From assembly GCA_030263715.1 (NCBI GenBank), contig SZPM01000003.1:152326-216325 (forward strand): DNA of 64,000 nt. Reading direction: 5' to 3'. This stretch comes from ATM1 sp003577165 (GTDB lineage Bacteria > Armatimonadota > Fimbriimonadia > Fimbriimonadales > ATM1). The translations under genes and the position numbers were made by a program. Within the stretch, counting starts at the first letter, position 1; each line of letters starts with the position of its first letter. The notes under the pieces are model-generated. The model was given only the letters and a program-made list of their open reading frames with translations, was not told where the DNA came from and searched no databases. Shown here piece after piece: positions 24,918 through 33,369 of the stretch.

Positions 24918-25553
24918 GTGACCGAGTTAGATCTCCGCCGCGATCTGTGCCGATGGGCGAAAAGGGCATGGGATCGCGGGCTAATCGGAGCGACAGAAGG
25001 CAATCTCTCCTGCAGATTGAGCGAAGACCAAATCCTGATTACTCCCGCGGGCGCAATCAAAGCCGACGTCGAGTGTGAGGACCTCGTGGTCGCGAATCTC
25101 AACGGCGAACCGCTTGACGGCAAGGAGGCGAGTTCCGAAGTTCTCCTCCACTGCAGCGTCTACCAAGAGCGACCCGATGCGGGAGCCGTCGTTCATGCGC
25201 ATCCTCCGTTCGCGACGGGAACCGCCTTGGCGGGACGGGCGATCCCGATGGGAGTTCTGCCCGAAGCCGACGTGTACCTTGGCCCGATAGCGGTCGTTCC
25301 GTTTGCGATCCCCGGCACTGAGGAAGTTGGGGCAGCGGTCAGGCCGCACCTGAAAGACCATAAAGCGATCCTCCTGATGAACCATGGCGCGTTGACGTTT
25401 GGGCGAACTCCGGGCGACGCGTTCTGTTACATGGAAACCCTGGAGCGAGTGGCGACCATCTACTGGGTGGCCGAGACGCTTGGCAAGGCACAGGGGTTGC
25501 CGGACTTCGGCGCTGCCTGGGCTCGCGCTAGGAGTTCCGGCGGCCGGATTTAG
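24918..25553 (+). CDS. Class II aldolase/adducin family protein (fuculose-phosphate aldolase-like)
   Basis: The 211-residue protein matches zinc-dependent class II aldolases such as L-fuculose-1-phosphate and L-ribulose-5-phosphate 4-epimerase relatives. Zinc ligands are visible as His93 and His95 (VVHAHPP) and His156 (MNHGALTFG), with the catalytic Glu at about 74 (ASSEVLLH). GNLSCR near residue 29 forms part of the phosphate site. The start is GTG 24918. A fucosidase of family GH95 lies at 56-59 kb, so a fucose-related substrate is tempting, but no fucose isomerase or kinase is seen. Methylthioribulose-1-P dehydratase relatives share this fold. Confidence 0.85.
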   Translation: MTELDLRRDLCRWAKRAWDRGLIGATEGNLSCRLSEDQILITPAGAIKADVECEDLVVANLNGEPLDGKEASSEVLLHCSVYQERPDAGAVVHAHPPFATGTALAGRAIPMGVLPEADVYLGPIAVVPFAIPGTEEVGAAVRPHLKDHKAILLMNHGALTFGRTPGDAFCYMETLERVATIYWVAETLGKAQGLPDFGAAWARARSSGGRI

Positions 25554-25792
25554 CCCCGGAACGTCAGGTCGAGGACGACGTCGCGGATGCCGGGCCTCTG
25601 CCTTAGGACCCGAGCGAACATATCCATCTCCTGCTTCGCGTCCACGTTGTGACCACGCATGGACTTGACGGTGCCGGTCAAATAGACGACTCCGTGGGAT
25701 ACGCGAACGTTCATGAGGCTCGTGTCGAGCGGCCGACGCGCGATCTCCTTGCGTACTTGTTTCGACGCTTCGACGTCCTCGGGTCTTGGCAC
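25550..25792 (-). CDS. Small BON-domain protein
   Basis: This 80-residue protein has one BON-like fold (about residues 12-78): VRKEIARRPLDTSLMNVRV, then HGVVYLTGTVKS and a terminal strand IRDVVLDLTF. It has no signal peptide, unlike OsmY-type BON proteins. Its tail overlaps the aldolase 3' end by 4 nt in the convergent direction. It is in line with secDF, which lies upstream (26 nt). The role is unknown; BON domains are thought to bind membranes. Confidence 0.72.
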   Translation of the reverse strand: MPRPEDVEASKQVRKEIARRPLDTSLMNVRVSHGVVYLTGTVKSMRGHNVDAKQEMDMFARVLRQRPGIRDVVLDLTFRG

Positions 25793-25817
25793 GTAAGAAT
25801 TATAGCCGGAGTCGAGG

Positions 25818-28469
25818 CTACTTTTTGCGTTTCGTTTGAGCGTAGCCGGAAGTGGGCGGCTCGTCGTCTTCGGATTCCCGCTTCGCTGCCTCGCGTTCGA
25901 GCGCTGCTACGTTGGCTTGATGCGCCATGACGGTCGCGCCGGCGCCCTTACGCTTCAGCACGATCCTCTCCCAAACCACGAGGATCGGCGCGGCGTTGAA
26001 GATCGAGGAATAGGTTCCCGACAAGATGCCGACCAGCATCGCGGCGTTGAAGTGGCGCAGGTCCGGTGTCGCGCTACCGATGAACACAAGAATCGCAAGA
26101 GTTACGATGACCGTTCCGCTCGTGTTGAGCGATCTCGCGAAACTTTGAGTGATGGAGCGGTTCACAAGATGCTCGAAGTTCTCTCCGGGAAGAGGTCGCC
26201 GCAAGTTCTCGCGAATTCTGTCAAAGATGACGATGGTGTCGTGAACCGAGAACCCGATGACGGTGAGCATCGCCGTAATCGTCAACTGGCTGATCTCCCA
26301 GTTCAGGAAGTAGCCGGTAATTGCGGCCAATCCCAGGACGACGACGACGTCGTGCAGCATCGCGATGATTGCGCTCAAACCGAAGCGGAGCCCGACGACG
26401 AATCCACCGAGCGCGACGCCGAAGCGCATCGCAAGGTACAGAACGATGAGCACGGATGAAACGACGCCGCCGATAATCGCGCCTCGAATCGTCTCCTCGC
26501 GCACGGTCGGGCTCGTTGATTCGAAGGAGACCTCGCCCTTGATTCCGGTCTTTTCATCCGAAACAGATGCCCCCTCGTCGCCCGTGTTTTGAACAATGGT
26601 GTCATCGCCACCGAGGGCGCGAACGATCATCTGGCGGCCACGCATCTTCTCTTCGTTCGTGCCGTCAATCACCAACTTCTTCAGTTCAGGATTCGAGTCC
26701 AGCGGGACCGTGACGAAGGCGGTGACCTGGCCCCCGCTCGCTTGATCCTGCACTCCGATCTTGACGTTGGCTCCGCGAAGGCCGGCGGATTCGAGCTTGC
26801 CGTTCAGTTCCGAAGGCTTCGTCGTCGATCCGGGGGGGAGGACGACTTGGGATTCGACGCCGTACAAAAACTCGACGTTCGGCTTAATGCCGCCCATGCC
26901 CATGAAGATGAGACCGGGCAGGATCACGATGCCGGAGATAACGAAGTAGAGCCCCATGCGCTCGATGATTCGCATCGGCTTTTCGTTCGCTCGCTGCTCC
27001 AGGCCCTCGCCGAACCAGCCGCGATTCATCGCGTACAACTTCGGGTTCTTGCCGATGCCCGAATCGAGCATGAAGACGAGAAGCGACCGGGTGACCGTGA
27101 CGGCGGTGAACAGGCTCAGGAGCACGCCGATCATCAGCGTCGTCGCGAATCCCTTGACGGGGCCCGTTCCTATGTTCATGAGCACGAGGCTCGTGAGAAT
27201 CGTACAGGTGTTCGAGTCGAGGATGGCGGGGAACGCGCGTTTGAAGCCGAGGTCGATGGCCGTCATGAGGCCCTTCCCCCCCCGCATCTCTTCTTTGAGC
27301 CGCTCAAAGATGAGGATGTTCGCGTCCACGGCCATGCCGATGGACAGGATGAATCCCGCGATAGCCGCTAACGAGAACGTGACGCCGAGGAATTGGAATA
27401 CTGCGAAACAGATCAGAGCGTAGATGATCAGCGCAAGCAGAGCCACGAACCCAGGGAAGGCGTAATACACCAGCAGGAACAGCACGATGACGCCGAACGC
27501 GATCAGGCCGGCAGTGATGATTTGTCCCAGGGCCTGGGTGCCGATGACTGGGTCAACGCGCAGAACGCTCTCTTCGACCAAGTCGACAGGAAGGGCGCCG
27601 GCGCGAAGCAGCCCGACGATGCGCTCGGCTTCCGACGCAGGGAAGGCGGCTTGGAGAACCGCGATTCCTTCCGGAAACGTCGCGCCGTCCTGCACAAACG
27701 CAAACGTGACGACGCGGTCGTCGAGGACCGCCGCGAGGTTCTCCTTCTTGTTGTAAACTTTCTTTGCAAATTCGTTGAGTTGTCTCGCGCCCTCGGCGTC
27801 GAAGTGCAACTCGATGTCGTAGCCCTGACCGCTCCTGGACTGGATCGGGACCGCATTAGAGAGGTGCTCACCCGACACGACGGGCTCCCAACTCGCGAGC
27901 ATCTCTTTCCATTCGGGCGATCCCGGTCCGAACGCTTCTTCGTCCGGCTGCCCTCGACGCTTGAACCAGATCTCCGGTTCGCCCTGATCGTTTTGGCGAG
28001 TGACCTCTTCGTACCGGCGATTCGCGCGGAGCGCGGTTACGGTGGACTTCGCCCAATAGTAGTCGAGCCGTGCGCTCGTGCTGATGACTTGCCGAGCTTC
28101 CTGCTCATCCTTGAAGCCGGGGAGTTCGACGATGAACCTCTCGTCGCCCTTGCGATAAACGGTGGCTTCGACGACACCAAGCGCTTTCTGCGCGCGCTTT
28201 TCGAGGATGTTGACGACTTGCGCGGCTTTCTGGTCCCAGAGTTTCAGGTCTTCGGGAGAGAGTTTCGACCGGTCCGCTCGGATCGTAAAGCGGAACCCAC
28301 CATCTACGTCGAGGCCTAACTTGGGCGCGATTTCGAGGCCGAGTACGGGCTTTGCACTCGGATCCTTCTTCTTATTCGCGTAGTTAGAAAGGCCGATGTA
28401 GTTGAGCAGGCCTGAAATCGCGACCAGGCCGACCACGAGCAATAGAAAGTAAACGCCACGCTTTTGCAA
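25818..28469 (-). CDS. secDF: Protein translocase SecDF fusion
   Basis: This 883-residue protein joins SecD and SecF, which use the proton gradient to help pull proteins through SecYEG. The SecD part has an N-terminal membrane helix, LGLDVDGGFRFTI (about 53-65) and the periplasmic P1 domain. It is followed by its six-helix block with FNREAN-type motifs (SIGMAVDANILIFERLKEE, about 376-394). The SecF part begins near residue 500 and carries IGFSVHDTIVIFDRIREN (about 748-765) and the conserved NRSITQSFARSLNTS segment. The start is TTG 28469, with GGAGGA about 10 nt upstream. The last ~40 residues are charged and cytoplasmic. Confidence 0.95.
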   Translation of the reverse strand: MQKRGVYFLLLVVGLVAISGLLNYIGLSNYANKKKDPSAKPVLGLEIAPKLGLDVDGGFRFTIRADRSKLSPEDLKLWDQKAAQVVNILEKRAQKALGVVEATVYRKGDERFIVELPGFKDEQEARQVISTSARLDYYWAKSTVTALRANRRYEEVTRQNDQGEPEIWFKRRGQPDEEAFGPGSPEWKEMLASWEPVVSGEHLSNAVPIQSRSGQGYDIELHFDAEGARQLNEFAKKVYNKKENLAAVLDDRVVTFAFVQDGATFPEGIAVLQAAFPASEAERIVGLLRAGALPVDLVEESVLRVDPVIGTQALGQIITAGLIAFGVIVLFLLVYYAFPGFVALLALIIYALICFAVFQFLGVTFSLAAIAGFILSIGMAVDANILIFERLKEEMRGGKGLMTAIDLGFKRAFPAILDSNTCTILTSLVLMNIGTGPVKGFATTLMIGVLLSLFTAVTVTRSLLVFMLDSGIGKNPKLYAMNRGWFGEGLEQRANEKPMRIIERMGLYFVISGIVILPGLIFMGMGGIKPNVEFLYGVESQVVLPPGSTTKPSELNGKLESAGLRGANVKIGVQDQASGGQVTAFVTVPLDSNPELKKLVIDGTNEEKMRGRQMIVRALGGDDTIVQNTGDEGASVSDEKTGIKGEVSFESTSPTVREETIRGAIIGGVVSSVLIVLYLAMRFGVALGGFVVGLRFGLSAIIAMLHDVVVVLGLAAITGYFLNWEISQLTITAMLTVIGFSVHDTIVIFDRIRENLRRPLPGENFEHLVNRSITQSFARSLNTSGTVIVTLAILVFIGSATPDLRHFNAAMLVGILSGTYSSIFNAAPILVVWERIVLKRKGAGATVMAHQANVAALEREAAKRESEDDEPPTSGYAQTKRKK

Positions 28470-28514
28470 GGAATGTAGTCCTCCGGGGCAGCAAGCCCTC
28501 TGGAAACGGCGGAG

Positions 28515-28520
28515 ATTATA
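28515..28520 (-). promoter_or_regulatory. -10 box (TATAAT) of secDF
   Basis: A perfect TATAAT gives a leader of about 39 nt with GGAGGA, a conventional leadered transcript. Confidence 0.5.
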
Positions 28521-28550
28521 ACACCTGGCCTTTCCGGCCCCCCGGGCGTC

Positions 28551-28556
28551 TATGCT
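28551..28556 (+). promoter_or_regulatory. -10 box (TATGCT) of the Xer recombinase gene
   Basis: It lies 10 nt before the ATG at 28567 and no ribosome-binding site is present. It is divergent from the secDF promoter. Confidence 0.35.
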
Positions 28557-28566
28557 TTAGGCTCTA

Positions 28567-29448
28567 ATGGCCCTTGACTTCTCCCTCGACCGCGCGATAG
28601 ACCGGTTCCTCGCTGAACTGGCCGCCGGTCGGTCCCGGCACACGGTGCGGAGTTACGGCACGGACCTGGCCCAGTTCGCCGCCGTCTGCGAAAAGGCAGG
28701 GGTCACCGACGTTCGGAGGGTGACCGCAGCTGAGGCGCGTCGGTACTTGAGGTCGTACGGCCTTACCCCTTCGACTCGCGCCCGAAAGCTGTGCGCGATT
28801 CGGGCGTTCGCTGGGTTCCTGGTTCGGACGAAGGCGATCCGGAGTGACTTCACAGCCGGGCTCGAGGCTCCGATCCGCCGCCGCCCTCTGCCCAAGGACA
28901 TCAGCCCCGAGCAGGCCGAGGCGCTGGTCACGGCGGGCCTCGGCAGGTTCCCGCTGCGCGACCGAGCGGTGCTCGAACTGCTCTACGGAGCCGGCCTCCG
29001 GGCGTCGGAAGTCGTCAGCCTCGACGTGAAGGACGTGGACCTCGGGGAGTGCTCGGCTCGGGTGCACGGCAAGGGAAACAAGGACCGGGTGGTCCTGTTT
29101 GGCGCCCCGTGCCGCGACGCGGTCGCCGCCTACCTGGATGCGGAACGCCCGGCCGAATCGGGAGCGGCCCTGTTCGTGAACGAGGCCGGATCTCGAATCA
29201 GCCAGAGGACGATCCAGAGAATCGTGGAGAGGCGGCGGGCAGCCGTGGGGTTGGACGCGGACGTGACTCCGCACTCGCTGCGCCACAGCTTTGCGACTCA
29301 CATGCTGACGGGCGGCGCGGACCTGCGGACGGTTCAGCAACTGCTGGGCCACGAGAGCCTGCAGACGACGCAGATTTACACGCACGTTTCGATCGAGAGG
29401 CTGCGCGAGGTCGTTGCGAAGCGGCATCCGCGCGGCCGAAGGCGCTGA
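28567..29448 (+). CDS. Tyrosine recombinase, XerC/XerD type
   Basis: The 293-residue length and domain order fit Xer recombinases, which resolve chromosome dimers at dif. An N-terminal SAM-like core-binding domain (about 1-100) precedes the catalytic domain. All catalytic residues are visible: Arg145 (GAGLRASE), Lys169 (GKGNKDR), His236 and Arg239 (HSLRHSF), His262 (LLGHESL) and Tyr271 (TQIYTHV). It sits right next to a repeat-rich region and the methylase island, so a role as a mobile-element integrase should be considered. Its length, composition and lack of a nearby att duplication fit a housekeeping Xer better. Confidence 0.9.
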   Translation: MALDFSLDRAIDRFLAELAAGRSRHTVRSYGTDLAQFAAVCEKAGVTDVRRVTAAEARRYLRSYGLTPSTRARKLCAIRAFAGFLVRTKAIRSDFTAGLEAPIRRRPLPKDISPEQAEALVTAGLGRFPLRDRAVLELLYGAGLRASEVVSLDVKDVDLGECSARVHGKGNKDRVVLFGAPCRDAVAAYLDAERPAESGAALFVNEAGSRISQRTIQRIVERRRAAVGLDADVTPHSLRHSFATHMLTGGADLRTVQQLLGHESLQTTQIYTHVSIERLREVVAKRHPRGRRR

Positions 29449-29488
29449 ATCAGCGAGTTTGTTCTGCATTCGGCGTGGGGGTCGCCGA

Positions 29489-29875
29489 GTTGCACGGGTG
29501 CACGGTGCACGCTCCGCGTGTGGGAAAGCGTGCAGGTTCGGGGTGAGTCGTACGCGGGTTGCCCCAGGGACGAAAGGGACCTAAGCGACCTAAGGGGCTT
29601 CCGGATTCGAGCGGGGTTGCACGGGTGCACGGTGCACGCTCCGCGTGTGGGAAAGCGTGCAGGTTTTGTGCGTGCAGGCGGCTGTCTGCTCGCTGAGTTT
29701 TTCGGGCGGGATTACGTGGTCGGAGAGGCAGGATTTGGAGCACACGCTATTAGGTCAAGGAGGCGGGGGAAGTCAACCGAGTTCTCGGTGGAGCAGTCGG
29801 TGGGATGGATGGGGCGTGCAGGTTCGACGAGGCACGGCCGCGCCGCGCTTGGCCGTTGCGCCCGCCCGACCAAAG
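29489..29875 (+). repeat. Long dispersed repeat, copy A
   Basis: A 50-bp unit occurs at 29489-29538 and 29616-29665, separated by a 77-bp spacer that is itself conserved in copy B (62590-62970). The unit contains TGCACGCT...AGCGTGCA arms able to form an 8-bp hairpin. After the second unit the sequence continues similar to copy B, with drift, to a segment rich in CGTGCAGGTTCGACGAGG near 29815-29834. No coding potential or terminal inverted repeats of an insertion sequence are seen. It may be a non-autonomous (MITE- or REP-like) element. Confidence 0.75.
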
Positions 29876-29946
29876 CACTCAAGCAGAGCGCTTCGAGGTA
29901 AGGCGCATGTTCTTTGAAACCTCCGAGCGGATATGCGCTCGGCGGG

Positions 29947-29952
29947 GATAAT
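29947..29952 (+). promoter_or_regulatory. -10 box (GATAAT) of the island operon
   Basis: It lies 7 nt before the GTG start of the methylase gene and after the left repeat, so the island carries its own leaderless-type promoter. Confidence 0.45.
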
Positions 29953-29959
29953 GTGAGAG

Positions 29960-31132
29960 GTGAGCACTGGCCGTTCGTCCACAGCATCCGGCAACCGCAC
30001 CCTCGCCCAAGCGAAGCGGGCGAAGCAGGACGAGTTCTACACTCAGCTCGCCGACATCGAAAACGAGCTGAAACACTACAGAGACCACTTCAGGGGCAAG
30101 GTCGTCCTCTGCAACTGCGACGACCCCTTCGAGAGCAACTTCTTCAAGTACTTCGCCGCCAACTTCAACGCCCTCGGACTGAAGAAGCTCGTCTGCACCA
30201 GCTACGACGGCTCGCCCATCGCCGGCCAGGGCGTCCTCTTCGCGGAATACCATGAAGGCAACGGCAAGCGACAGAAGCCAAAGGCCGTTGTCGTCACGCT
30301 CGAACAGGTGAAAGACGAGACGGGCGACGGCGCCGCCACCCTCCACGACGTGGAACTCTTCCTCAAGCGGAACAAGGCCGTGCGAAGGGCATTGAAAGCG
30401 GACGACCAATACCCAGGAGGGGATTTCCGAAGCAAAGAGTGCGTGGAGATCCTCAAGACGGCAGACATCGTCGTCACCAACCCGCCCTTCTCCCTGTTCC
30501 GCGAGTACGTCGCCCAGCTCGTGGAGCATGGCAAGCAGTTCCTGATCATCGGAAACGTGAACGCGATCACGTACAAGGAAGTATTCAAGCTGGTCAAGGA
30601 AAACAAGATCTGGATGGGGCCGAGCATCCACAGCGGCGACCGCGAGTTCCGCGTCCCCGACTACTACCCGCTCGAAGCGGCCGGATTCCGGGTGGATGCG
30701 AACGGCGTGAAGTACATCCGGGTGAAGGGCGTTCGCTGGTTCACGAACATGGATCACGCGAAGCGCCACGAGTTCATCCCACTCTTCAAGAGGTACTCCC
30801 CAGAGGCGTATCCGAAATACGACAACTACGATGCGATCAACGTGAACAGGGTCGCCGACATCCCGGTAGACTACGACGGCGCGATGGGCGTCCCCGTCAC
30901 GTTTCTCGACAAATACAACCCTGAGCAGTTTCGGATTCTCGGAATCACGGATCGGGACAACAACTCCGGCCTCAAGAGCAGGACTTACACGGAGGCGGAC
31001 GTACCGAATCCGGGCGACCTGAACCGGCGAGGCGTAGTTTCGGTGGACGGCGAGCTCAAATCGACCTATGCCCGCCTGCTCATCAAGCGCAAGAAGATGG
31101 GAGTCCCAGCCATCCAGGAGCCGCCGATTTAG
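29960..31132 (+). CDS. EcoRI-type adenine-specific DNA methyltransferase
   Basis: The 390-residue protein resembles the EcoRI methylase family, which transfers a methyl group from SAM to adenine N6. The catalytic motif IV is NPPF (174-177, TADIVVTNPPFSLF). A motif-I-like SAM-binding segment is CNCDDPFESN (51-60), the unusual form in that family, followed by the acidic strand VCTSYDG. The C-terminal half (GVRWFTNMDHAKRHEF, IDVNRVADIP-like) also matches the family. It is the first gene of the four-gene island and would protect host DNA. Target specificity cannot be read from sequence. Confidence 0.87.
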   Translation: MSTGRSSTASGNRTLAQAKRAKQDEFYTQLADIENELKHYRDHFRGKVVLCNCDDPFESNFFKYFAANFNALGLKKLVCTSYDGSPIAGQGVLFAEYHEGNGKRQKPKAVVVTLEQVKDETGDGAATLHDVELFLKRNKAVRRALKADDQYPGGDFRSKECVEILKTADIVVTNPPFSLFREYVAQLVEHGKQFLIIGNVNAITYKEVFKLVKENKIWMGPSIHSGDREFRVPDYYPLEAAGFRVDANGVKYIRVKGVRWFTNMDHAKRHEFIPLFKRYSPEAYPKYDNYDAINVNRVADIPVDYDGAMGVPVTFLDKYNPEQFRILGITDRDNNSGLKSRTYTEADVPNPGDLNRRGVVSVDGELKSTYARLLIKRKKMGVPAIQEPPI

Positions 31133-31139
31133 GAGACCC

Positions 31140-31970
31140 ATGAGCGAAAGTGGAGATCGACATAAAGAGATCTTGCAGGAGCCGTCCTTTCCCGAGCCGT
31201 TCAAGGTTCTAAAGGAACTCTTCGAAAAGGCGCGGGCGAAGGATGAGTTTGAATTCGGTTGCACCCTCCTGCGCATCCGAGGATGCCAGGATGCAGGCTG
31301 GGATCCGCTTATTGAAAGCGATCACCTCATTCATCAGACCGTCGCTTTCTTGAACAGTCCAATTGACGAGCTTTTTCGCAGACGGTTAATGCTCTTCCTG
31401 TACTGCCACCTCTGCGAGATGGACGAAATGTACCGCATCGTCGCGAACATGATTCGCGTGTGCCAAGGCGAGCGATACCATATGGATGCCGTCAACACCG
31501 GAGGCAAACTTCCAAAGGGATGGGACAGAACCTACGACTGCATGGGTGACGCTCTTCGAGTTTCCCGCCTTGCGCGTGACGCTGGTTTTGATGCCGTGGG
31601 CGACATTTTTGAATCGGCTCTGATTCGCCCAGTACGGAACGGCTTCTTCCATTCCCAGTACACGCTGTTCGACGACGAGTTCCGGCTCACAAACGCTCCA
31701 CCCCTTTCAGGCAAGGGCCTGAAGATTGGCTATGTTGACGAAACGGGTGCTCCCTACAACACGCAGACATCGATCGTTCCGTTCGAGTGGCTCGTTCCGC
31801 GCATTCAGCTTGCCATTAACACCGCTCTGGCAGTGATGAACCTCGTCACGGAATCTAGGCGCAGCTACAGGGAATGCAAGAAAGTTCAAGGGCGAATGGG
31901 GCACGATGGCGGATACGTCGAGCTAACGTTACTTGCCGATGAGAACGGGCTCTATGGATTCCAAGGATGA
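31140..31970 (+). CDS. Uncharacterised island protein with HEPN-type RNxxxH motif
   Basis: The ATG at 31140 follows TTAGGAGACCC, a good ribosome-binding site, and lies 7 nt after the methylase stop codon. The 276-residue protein is mainly helical. Residues 166-171 read RNGFFH, matching the R-N-x3-H signature of HEPN domains, in the context ALIRPVRNGFFHSQY. In Abi and HEPN-MNT type systems this motif is the RNase site; in others it is structural. No other motif is recognised. Between a methylase and a nuclease-like gene, a role in sensing or as an RNA-cleaving effector is possible but unproven. GC is lower than in the neighbouring methylase. Confidence 0.7.
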   Translation: MSESGDRHKEILQEPSFPEPFKVLKELFEKARAKDEFEFGCTLLRIRGCQDAGWDPLIESDHLIHQTVAFLNSPIDELFRRRLMLFLYCHLCEMDEMYRIVANMIRVCQGERYHMDAVNTGGKLPKGWDRTYDCMGDALRVSRLARDAGFDAVGDIFESALIRPVRNGFFHSQYTLFDDEFRLTNAPPLSGKGLKIGYVDETGAPYNTQTSIVPFEWLVPRIQLAINTALAVMNLVTESRRSYRECKKVQGRMGHDGGYVELTLLADENGLYGFQG

Positions 31971-31988
31971 GGTTAGAGGACGAGAGGT

Positions 31989-33362
31989 ATGGACTTATTT
32001 ACACCCAAGGTTGACGCGACTCGCTTTCATCCGAATTTCAGGACCATTGCGGAAGATGCCCACTTTGAACCTGTCCGAACGGTAATAGGTGAGTGGGCCG
32101 ACGGCTTTCCGGACCGCGATGGGAACTTTGTAATTGAATTCCAGACGAGATTTAACCAACAGCTATGGGAGCTGTACCTGCACAAGGTCTTTAACCAGGC
32201 AGGCTTCGCGCCCAGTTATGATTTCCCGTCACCAGACTACGCGATCACCGTTGGTGGGGCCAATCTCGTCGTTGAGGCTACAACCACTCAGGCTGCTGCT
32301 GGCACCTCGCCGGAGTGGCTGCGCCACATCAGCGAAATTCGCCCCGGGCACAACGATCTGATGTTTCACTATGCCACCGTCCGGTTTGCTAATGCCTTCT
32401 CTTCAAAGCTGGCGAAGATTCGGGAATCCTACCTCTCCCTGCCGCACGTGACGGGAAAGCCAATCATCTTGGCCATCGGGCAGTACGAGCAGCCACTGTT
32501 CTTCCTTTGTGGGCACATTCCGGCCCTCAGAGTCCTCTTCGGCTTAGACGAACCACTCTACATATGGCACGAACGAAAAGTTGTGATAATCGGAACGGCC
32601 AGCAGAGAGCGGGAACTTAAGCGCTTTGACGCTCCGATTGACTTGGGAATCTTTAGAGATGAACGAGCGAAGGAGGTCAGCGCTGTGCTCTGCTCTGCTC
32701 TCGTCACCACAAGCAAGTGCCAGGCGCTCAGTCCTGTCCCCAATCCGGATCTGTTCTTCTTTGCGGTCCGATTTGACTCACAGGGGAACTCTGTGTTTTG
32801 CGGGGGGCCGAAGGGAAGCTACGTCGAATCACTCGTTGACGGCCTTCACCTCTTTATTAATCCGCATGCCGAATACCCAGTTGATCCGCAACCCTTTATT
32901 GAAGCGGGGATCGCAGTTCATACCCTCACCGCACGTCCACCAAGCTACGATTTCATTGCTCCCAAAGGAACTCTCTCGACCCGGACGGCCATTACTCTCA
33001 GGCCCTCAGATTCACCGAAGGCAATACCCCTGCCGGAGCGTCCGCCTCTGCCTGCCATTACCCCTTGGCCCGACCGCGAGTTGGTTCGACAGCCTAGTTC
33101 GACCTTTCTTTGCGACGAGGAGTATCTGAGCCACTACAGGGGATGGACAATCCATGTTGCCCGCGACCGAGAAGATCAGGATTGGTACGGTCAGGCAGTT
33201 GAACGGCTCGTCACCTCAGTGCATGGCATCATCGAGGCGAACCGTTACGAGGTTCGGAGCATACCTCCGGTGTCTAGCCAGCCGTCCAAGGAGACTGCCT
33301 TGAATCTGTTGGCTGGCGAAATCGACAAGTCTGTCGTCGAGCACAAGGCGTCAGAGAGTTAG
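31989..33362 (+). CDS. PD-(D/E)XK-like nuclease candidate, island protein
   Basis: The 457-residue protein has an N-terminal region that looks like a restriction-endonuclease fold. WELYL (60-64) supplies the Glu of helix 1, PDY (82-84) gives the Asp, and VVEAT (94-98) gives the second acidic residue. The expected Lys after Glu96 is replaced (Glu-Ala-Thr), so catalysis would need a migrated residue or may be lost. The remaining ~350 residues have no motif that I recognise. The upstream gene ends 18 nt before, and DUF262-HNH follows 7 nt after. It is the best restriction partner for the EcoRI-type methylase, though HNH in the next gene is an alternative. Confidence 0.62.
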   Translation: MDLFTPKVDATRFHPNFRTIAEDAHFEPVRTVIGEWADGFPDRDGNFVIEFQTRFNQQLWELYLHKVFNQAGFAPSYDFPSPDYAITVGGANLVVEATTTQAAAGTSPEWLRHISEIRPGHNDLMFHYATVRFANAFSSKLAKIRESYLSLPHVTGKPIILAIGQYEQPLFFLCGHIPALRVLFGLDEPLYIWHERKVVIIGTASRERELKRFDAPIDLGIFRDERAKEVSAVLCSALVTTSKCQALSPVPNPDLFFFAVRFDSQGNSVFCGGPKGSYVESLVDGLHLFINPHAEYPVDPQPFIEAGIAVHTLTARPPSYDFIAPKGTLSTRTAITLRPSDSPKAIPLPERPPLPAITPWPDRELVRQPSSTFLCDEEYLSHYRGWTIHVARDREDQDWYGQAVERLVTSVHGIIEANRYEVRSIPPVSSQPSKETALNLLAGEIDKSVVEHKASES

Positions 33363-33369
33363 TGAAAAT

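Larger units (their letters stand above)
29449..29959. other. Repeat-filled intergenic region left of the accessory island
   Basis: The region holds no credible gene. Open frames here on both strands merely translate the repeat. It contains two tandem copies of a 50-bp hairpin-forming unit and the bordering 32-bp repeat shared with 34536-34567 and about 62911-62942. Confidence 0.6.

Noticed and set aside
28567..29448. Xer recombinase as the integrase of the neighbouring island
   Set aside because: It lies outside the direct repeats, and the protein looks like a housekeeping XerC/D. Kept only as a remote possibility.
28564..29469. Open frame of 301 codons on the minus strand opposite the Xer recombinase
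   Set aside because: The Xer gene has all six catalytic residues; the opposite frame shows no domain.
29489..29740. Short proteins rich in His, Arg and Pro encoded by the repeat on both strands
   Set aside because: The same peptide appears in every copy, in several frames and without ribosome-binding sites, which fits a non-coding repeat.
29879..31276. Open frame of 465 codons on the minus strand opposite the methylase
   Set aside because: Valine- and leucine-rich shadow of the methylase coding strand; the methylase has intact motifs and a promoter.
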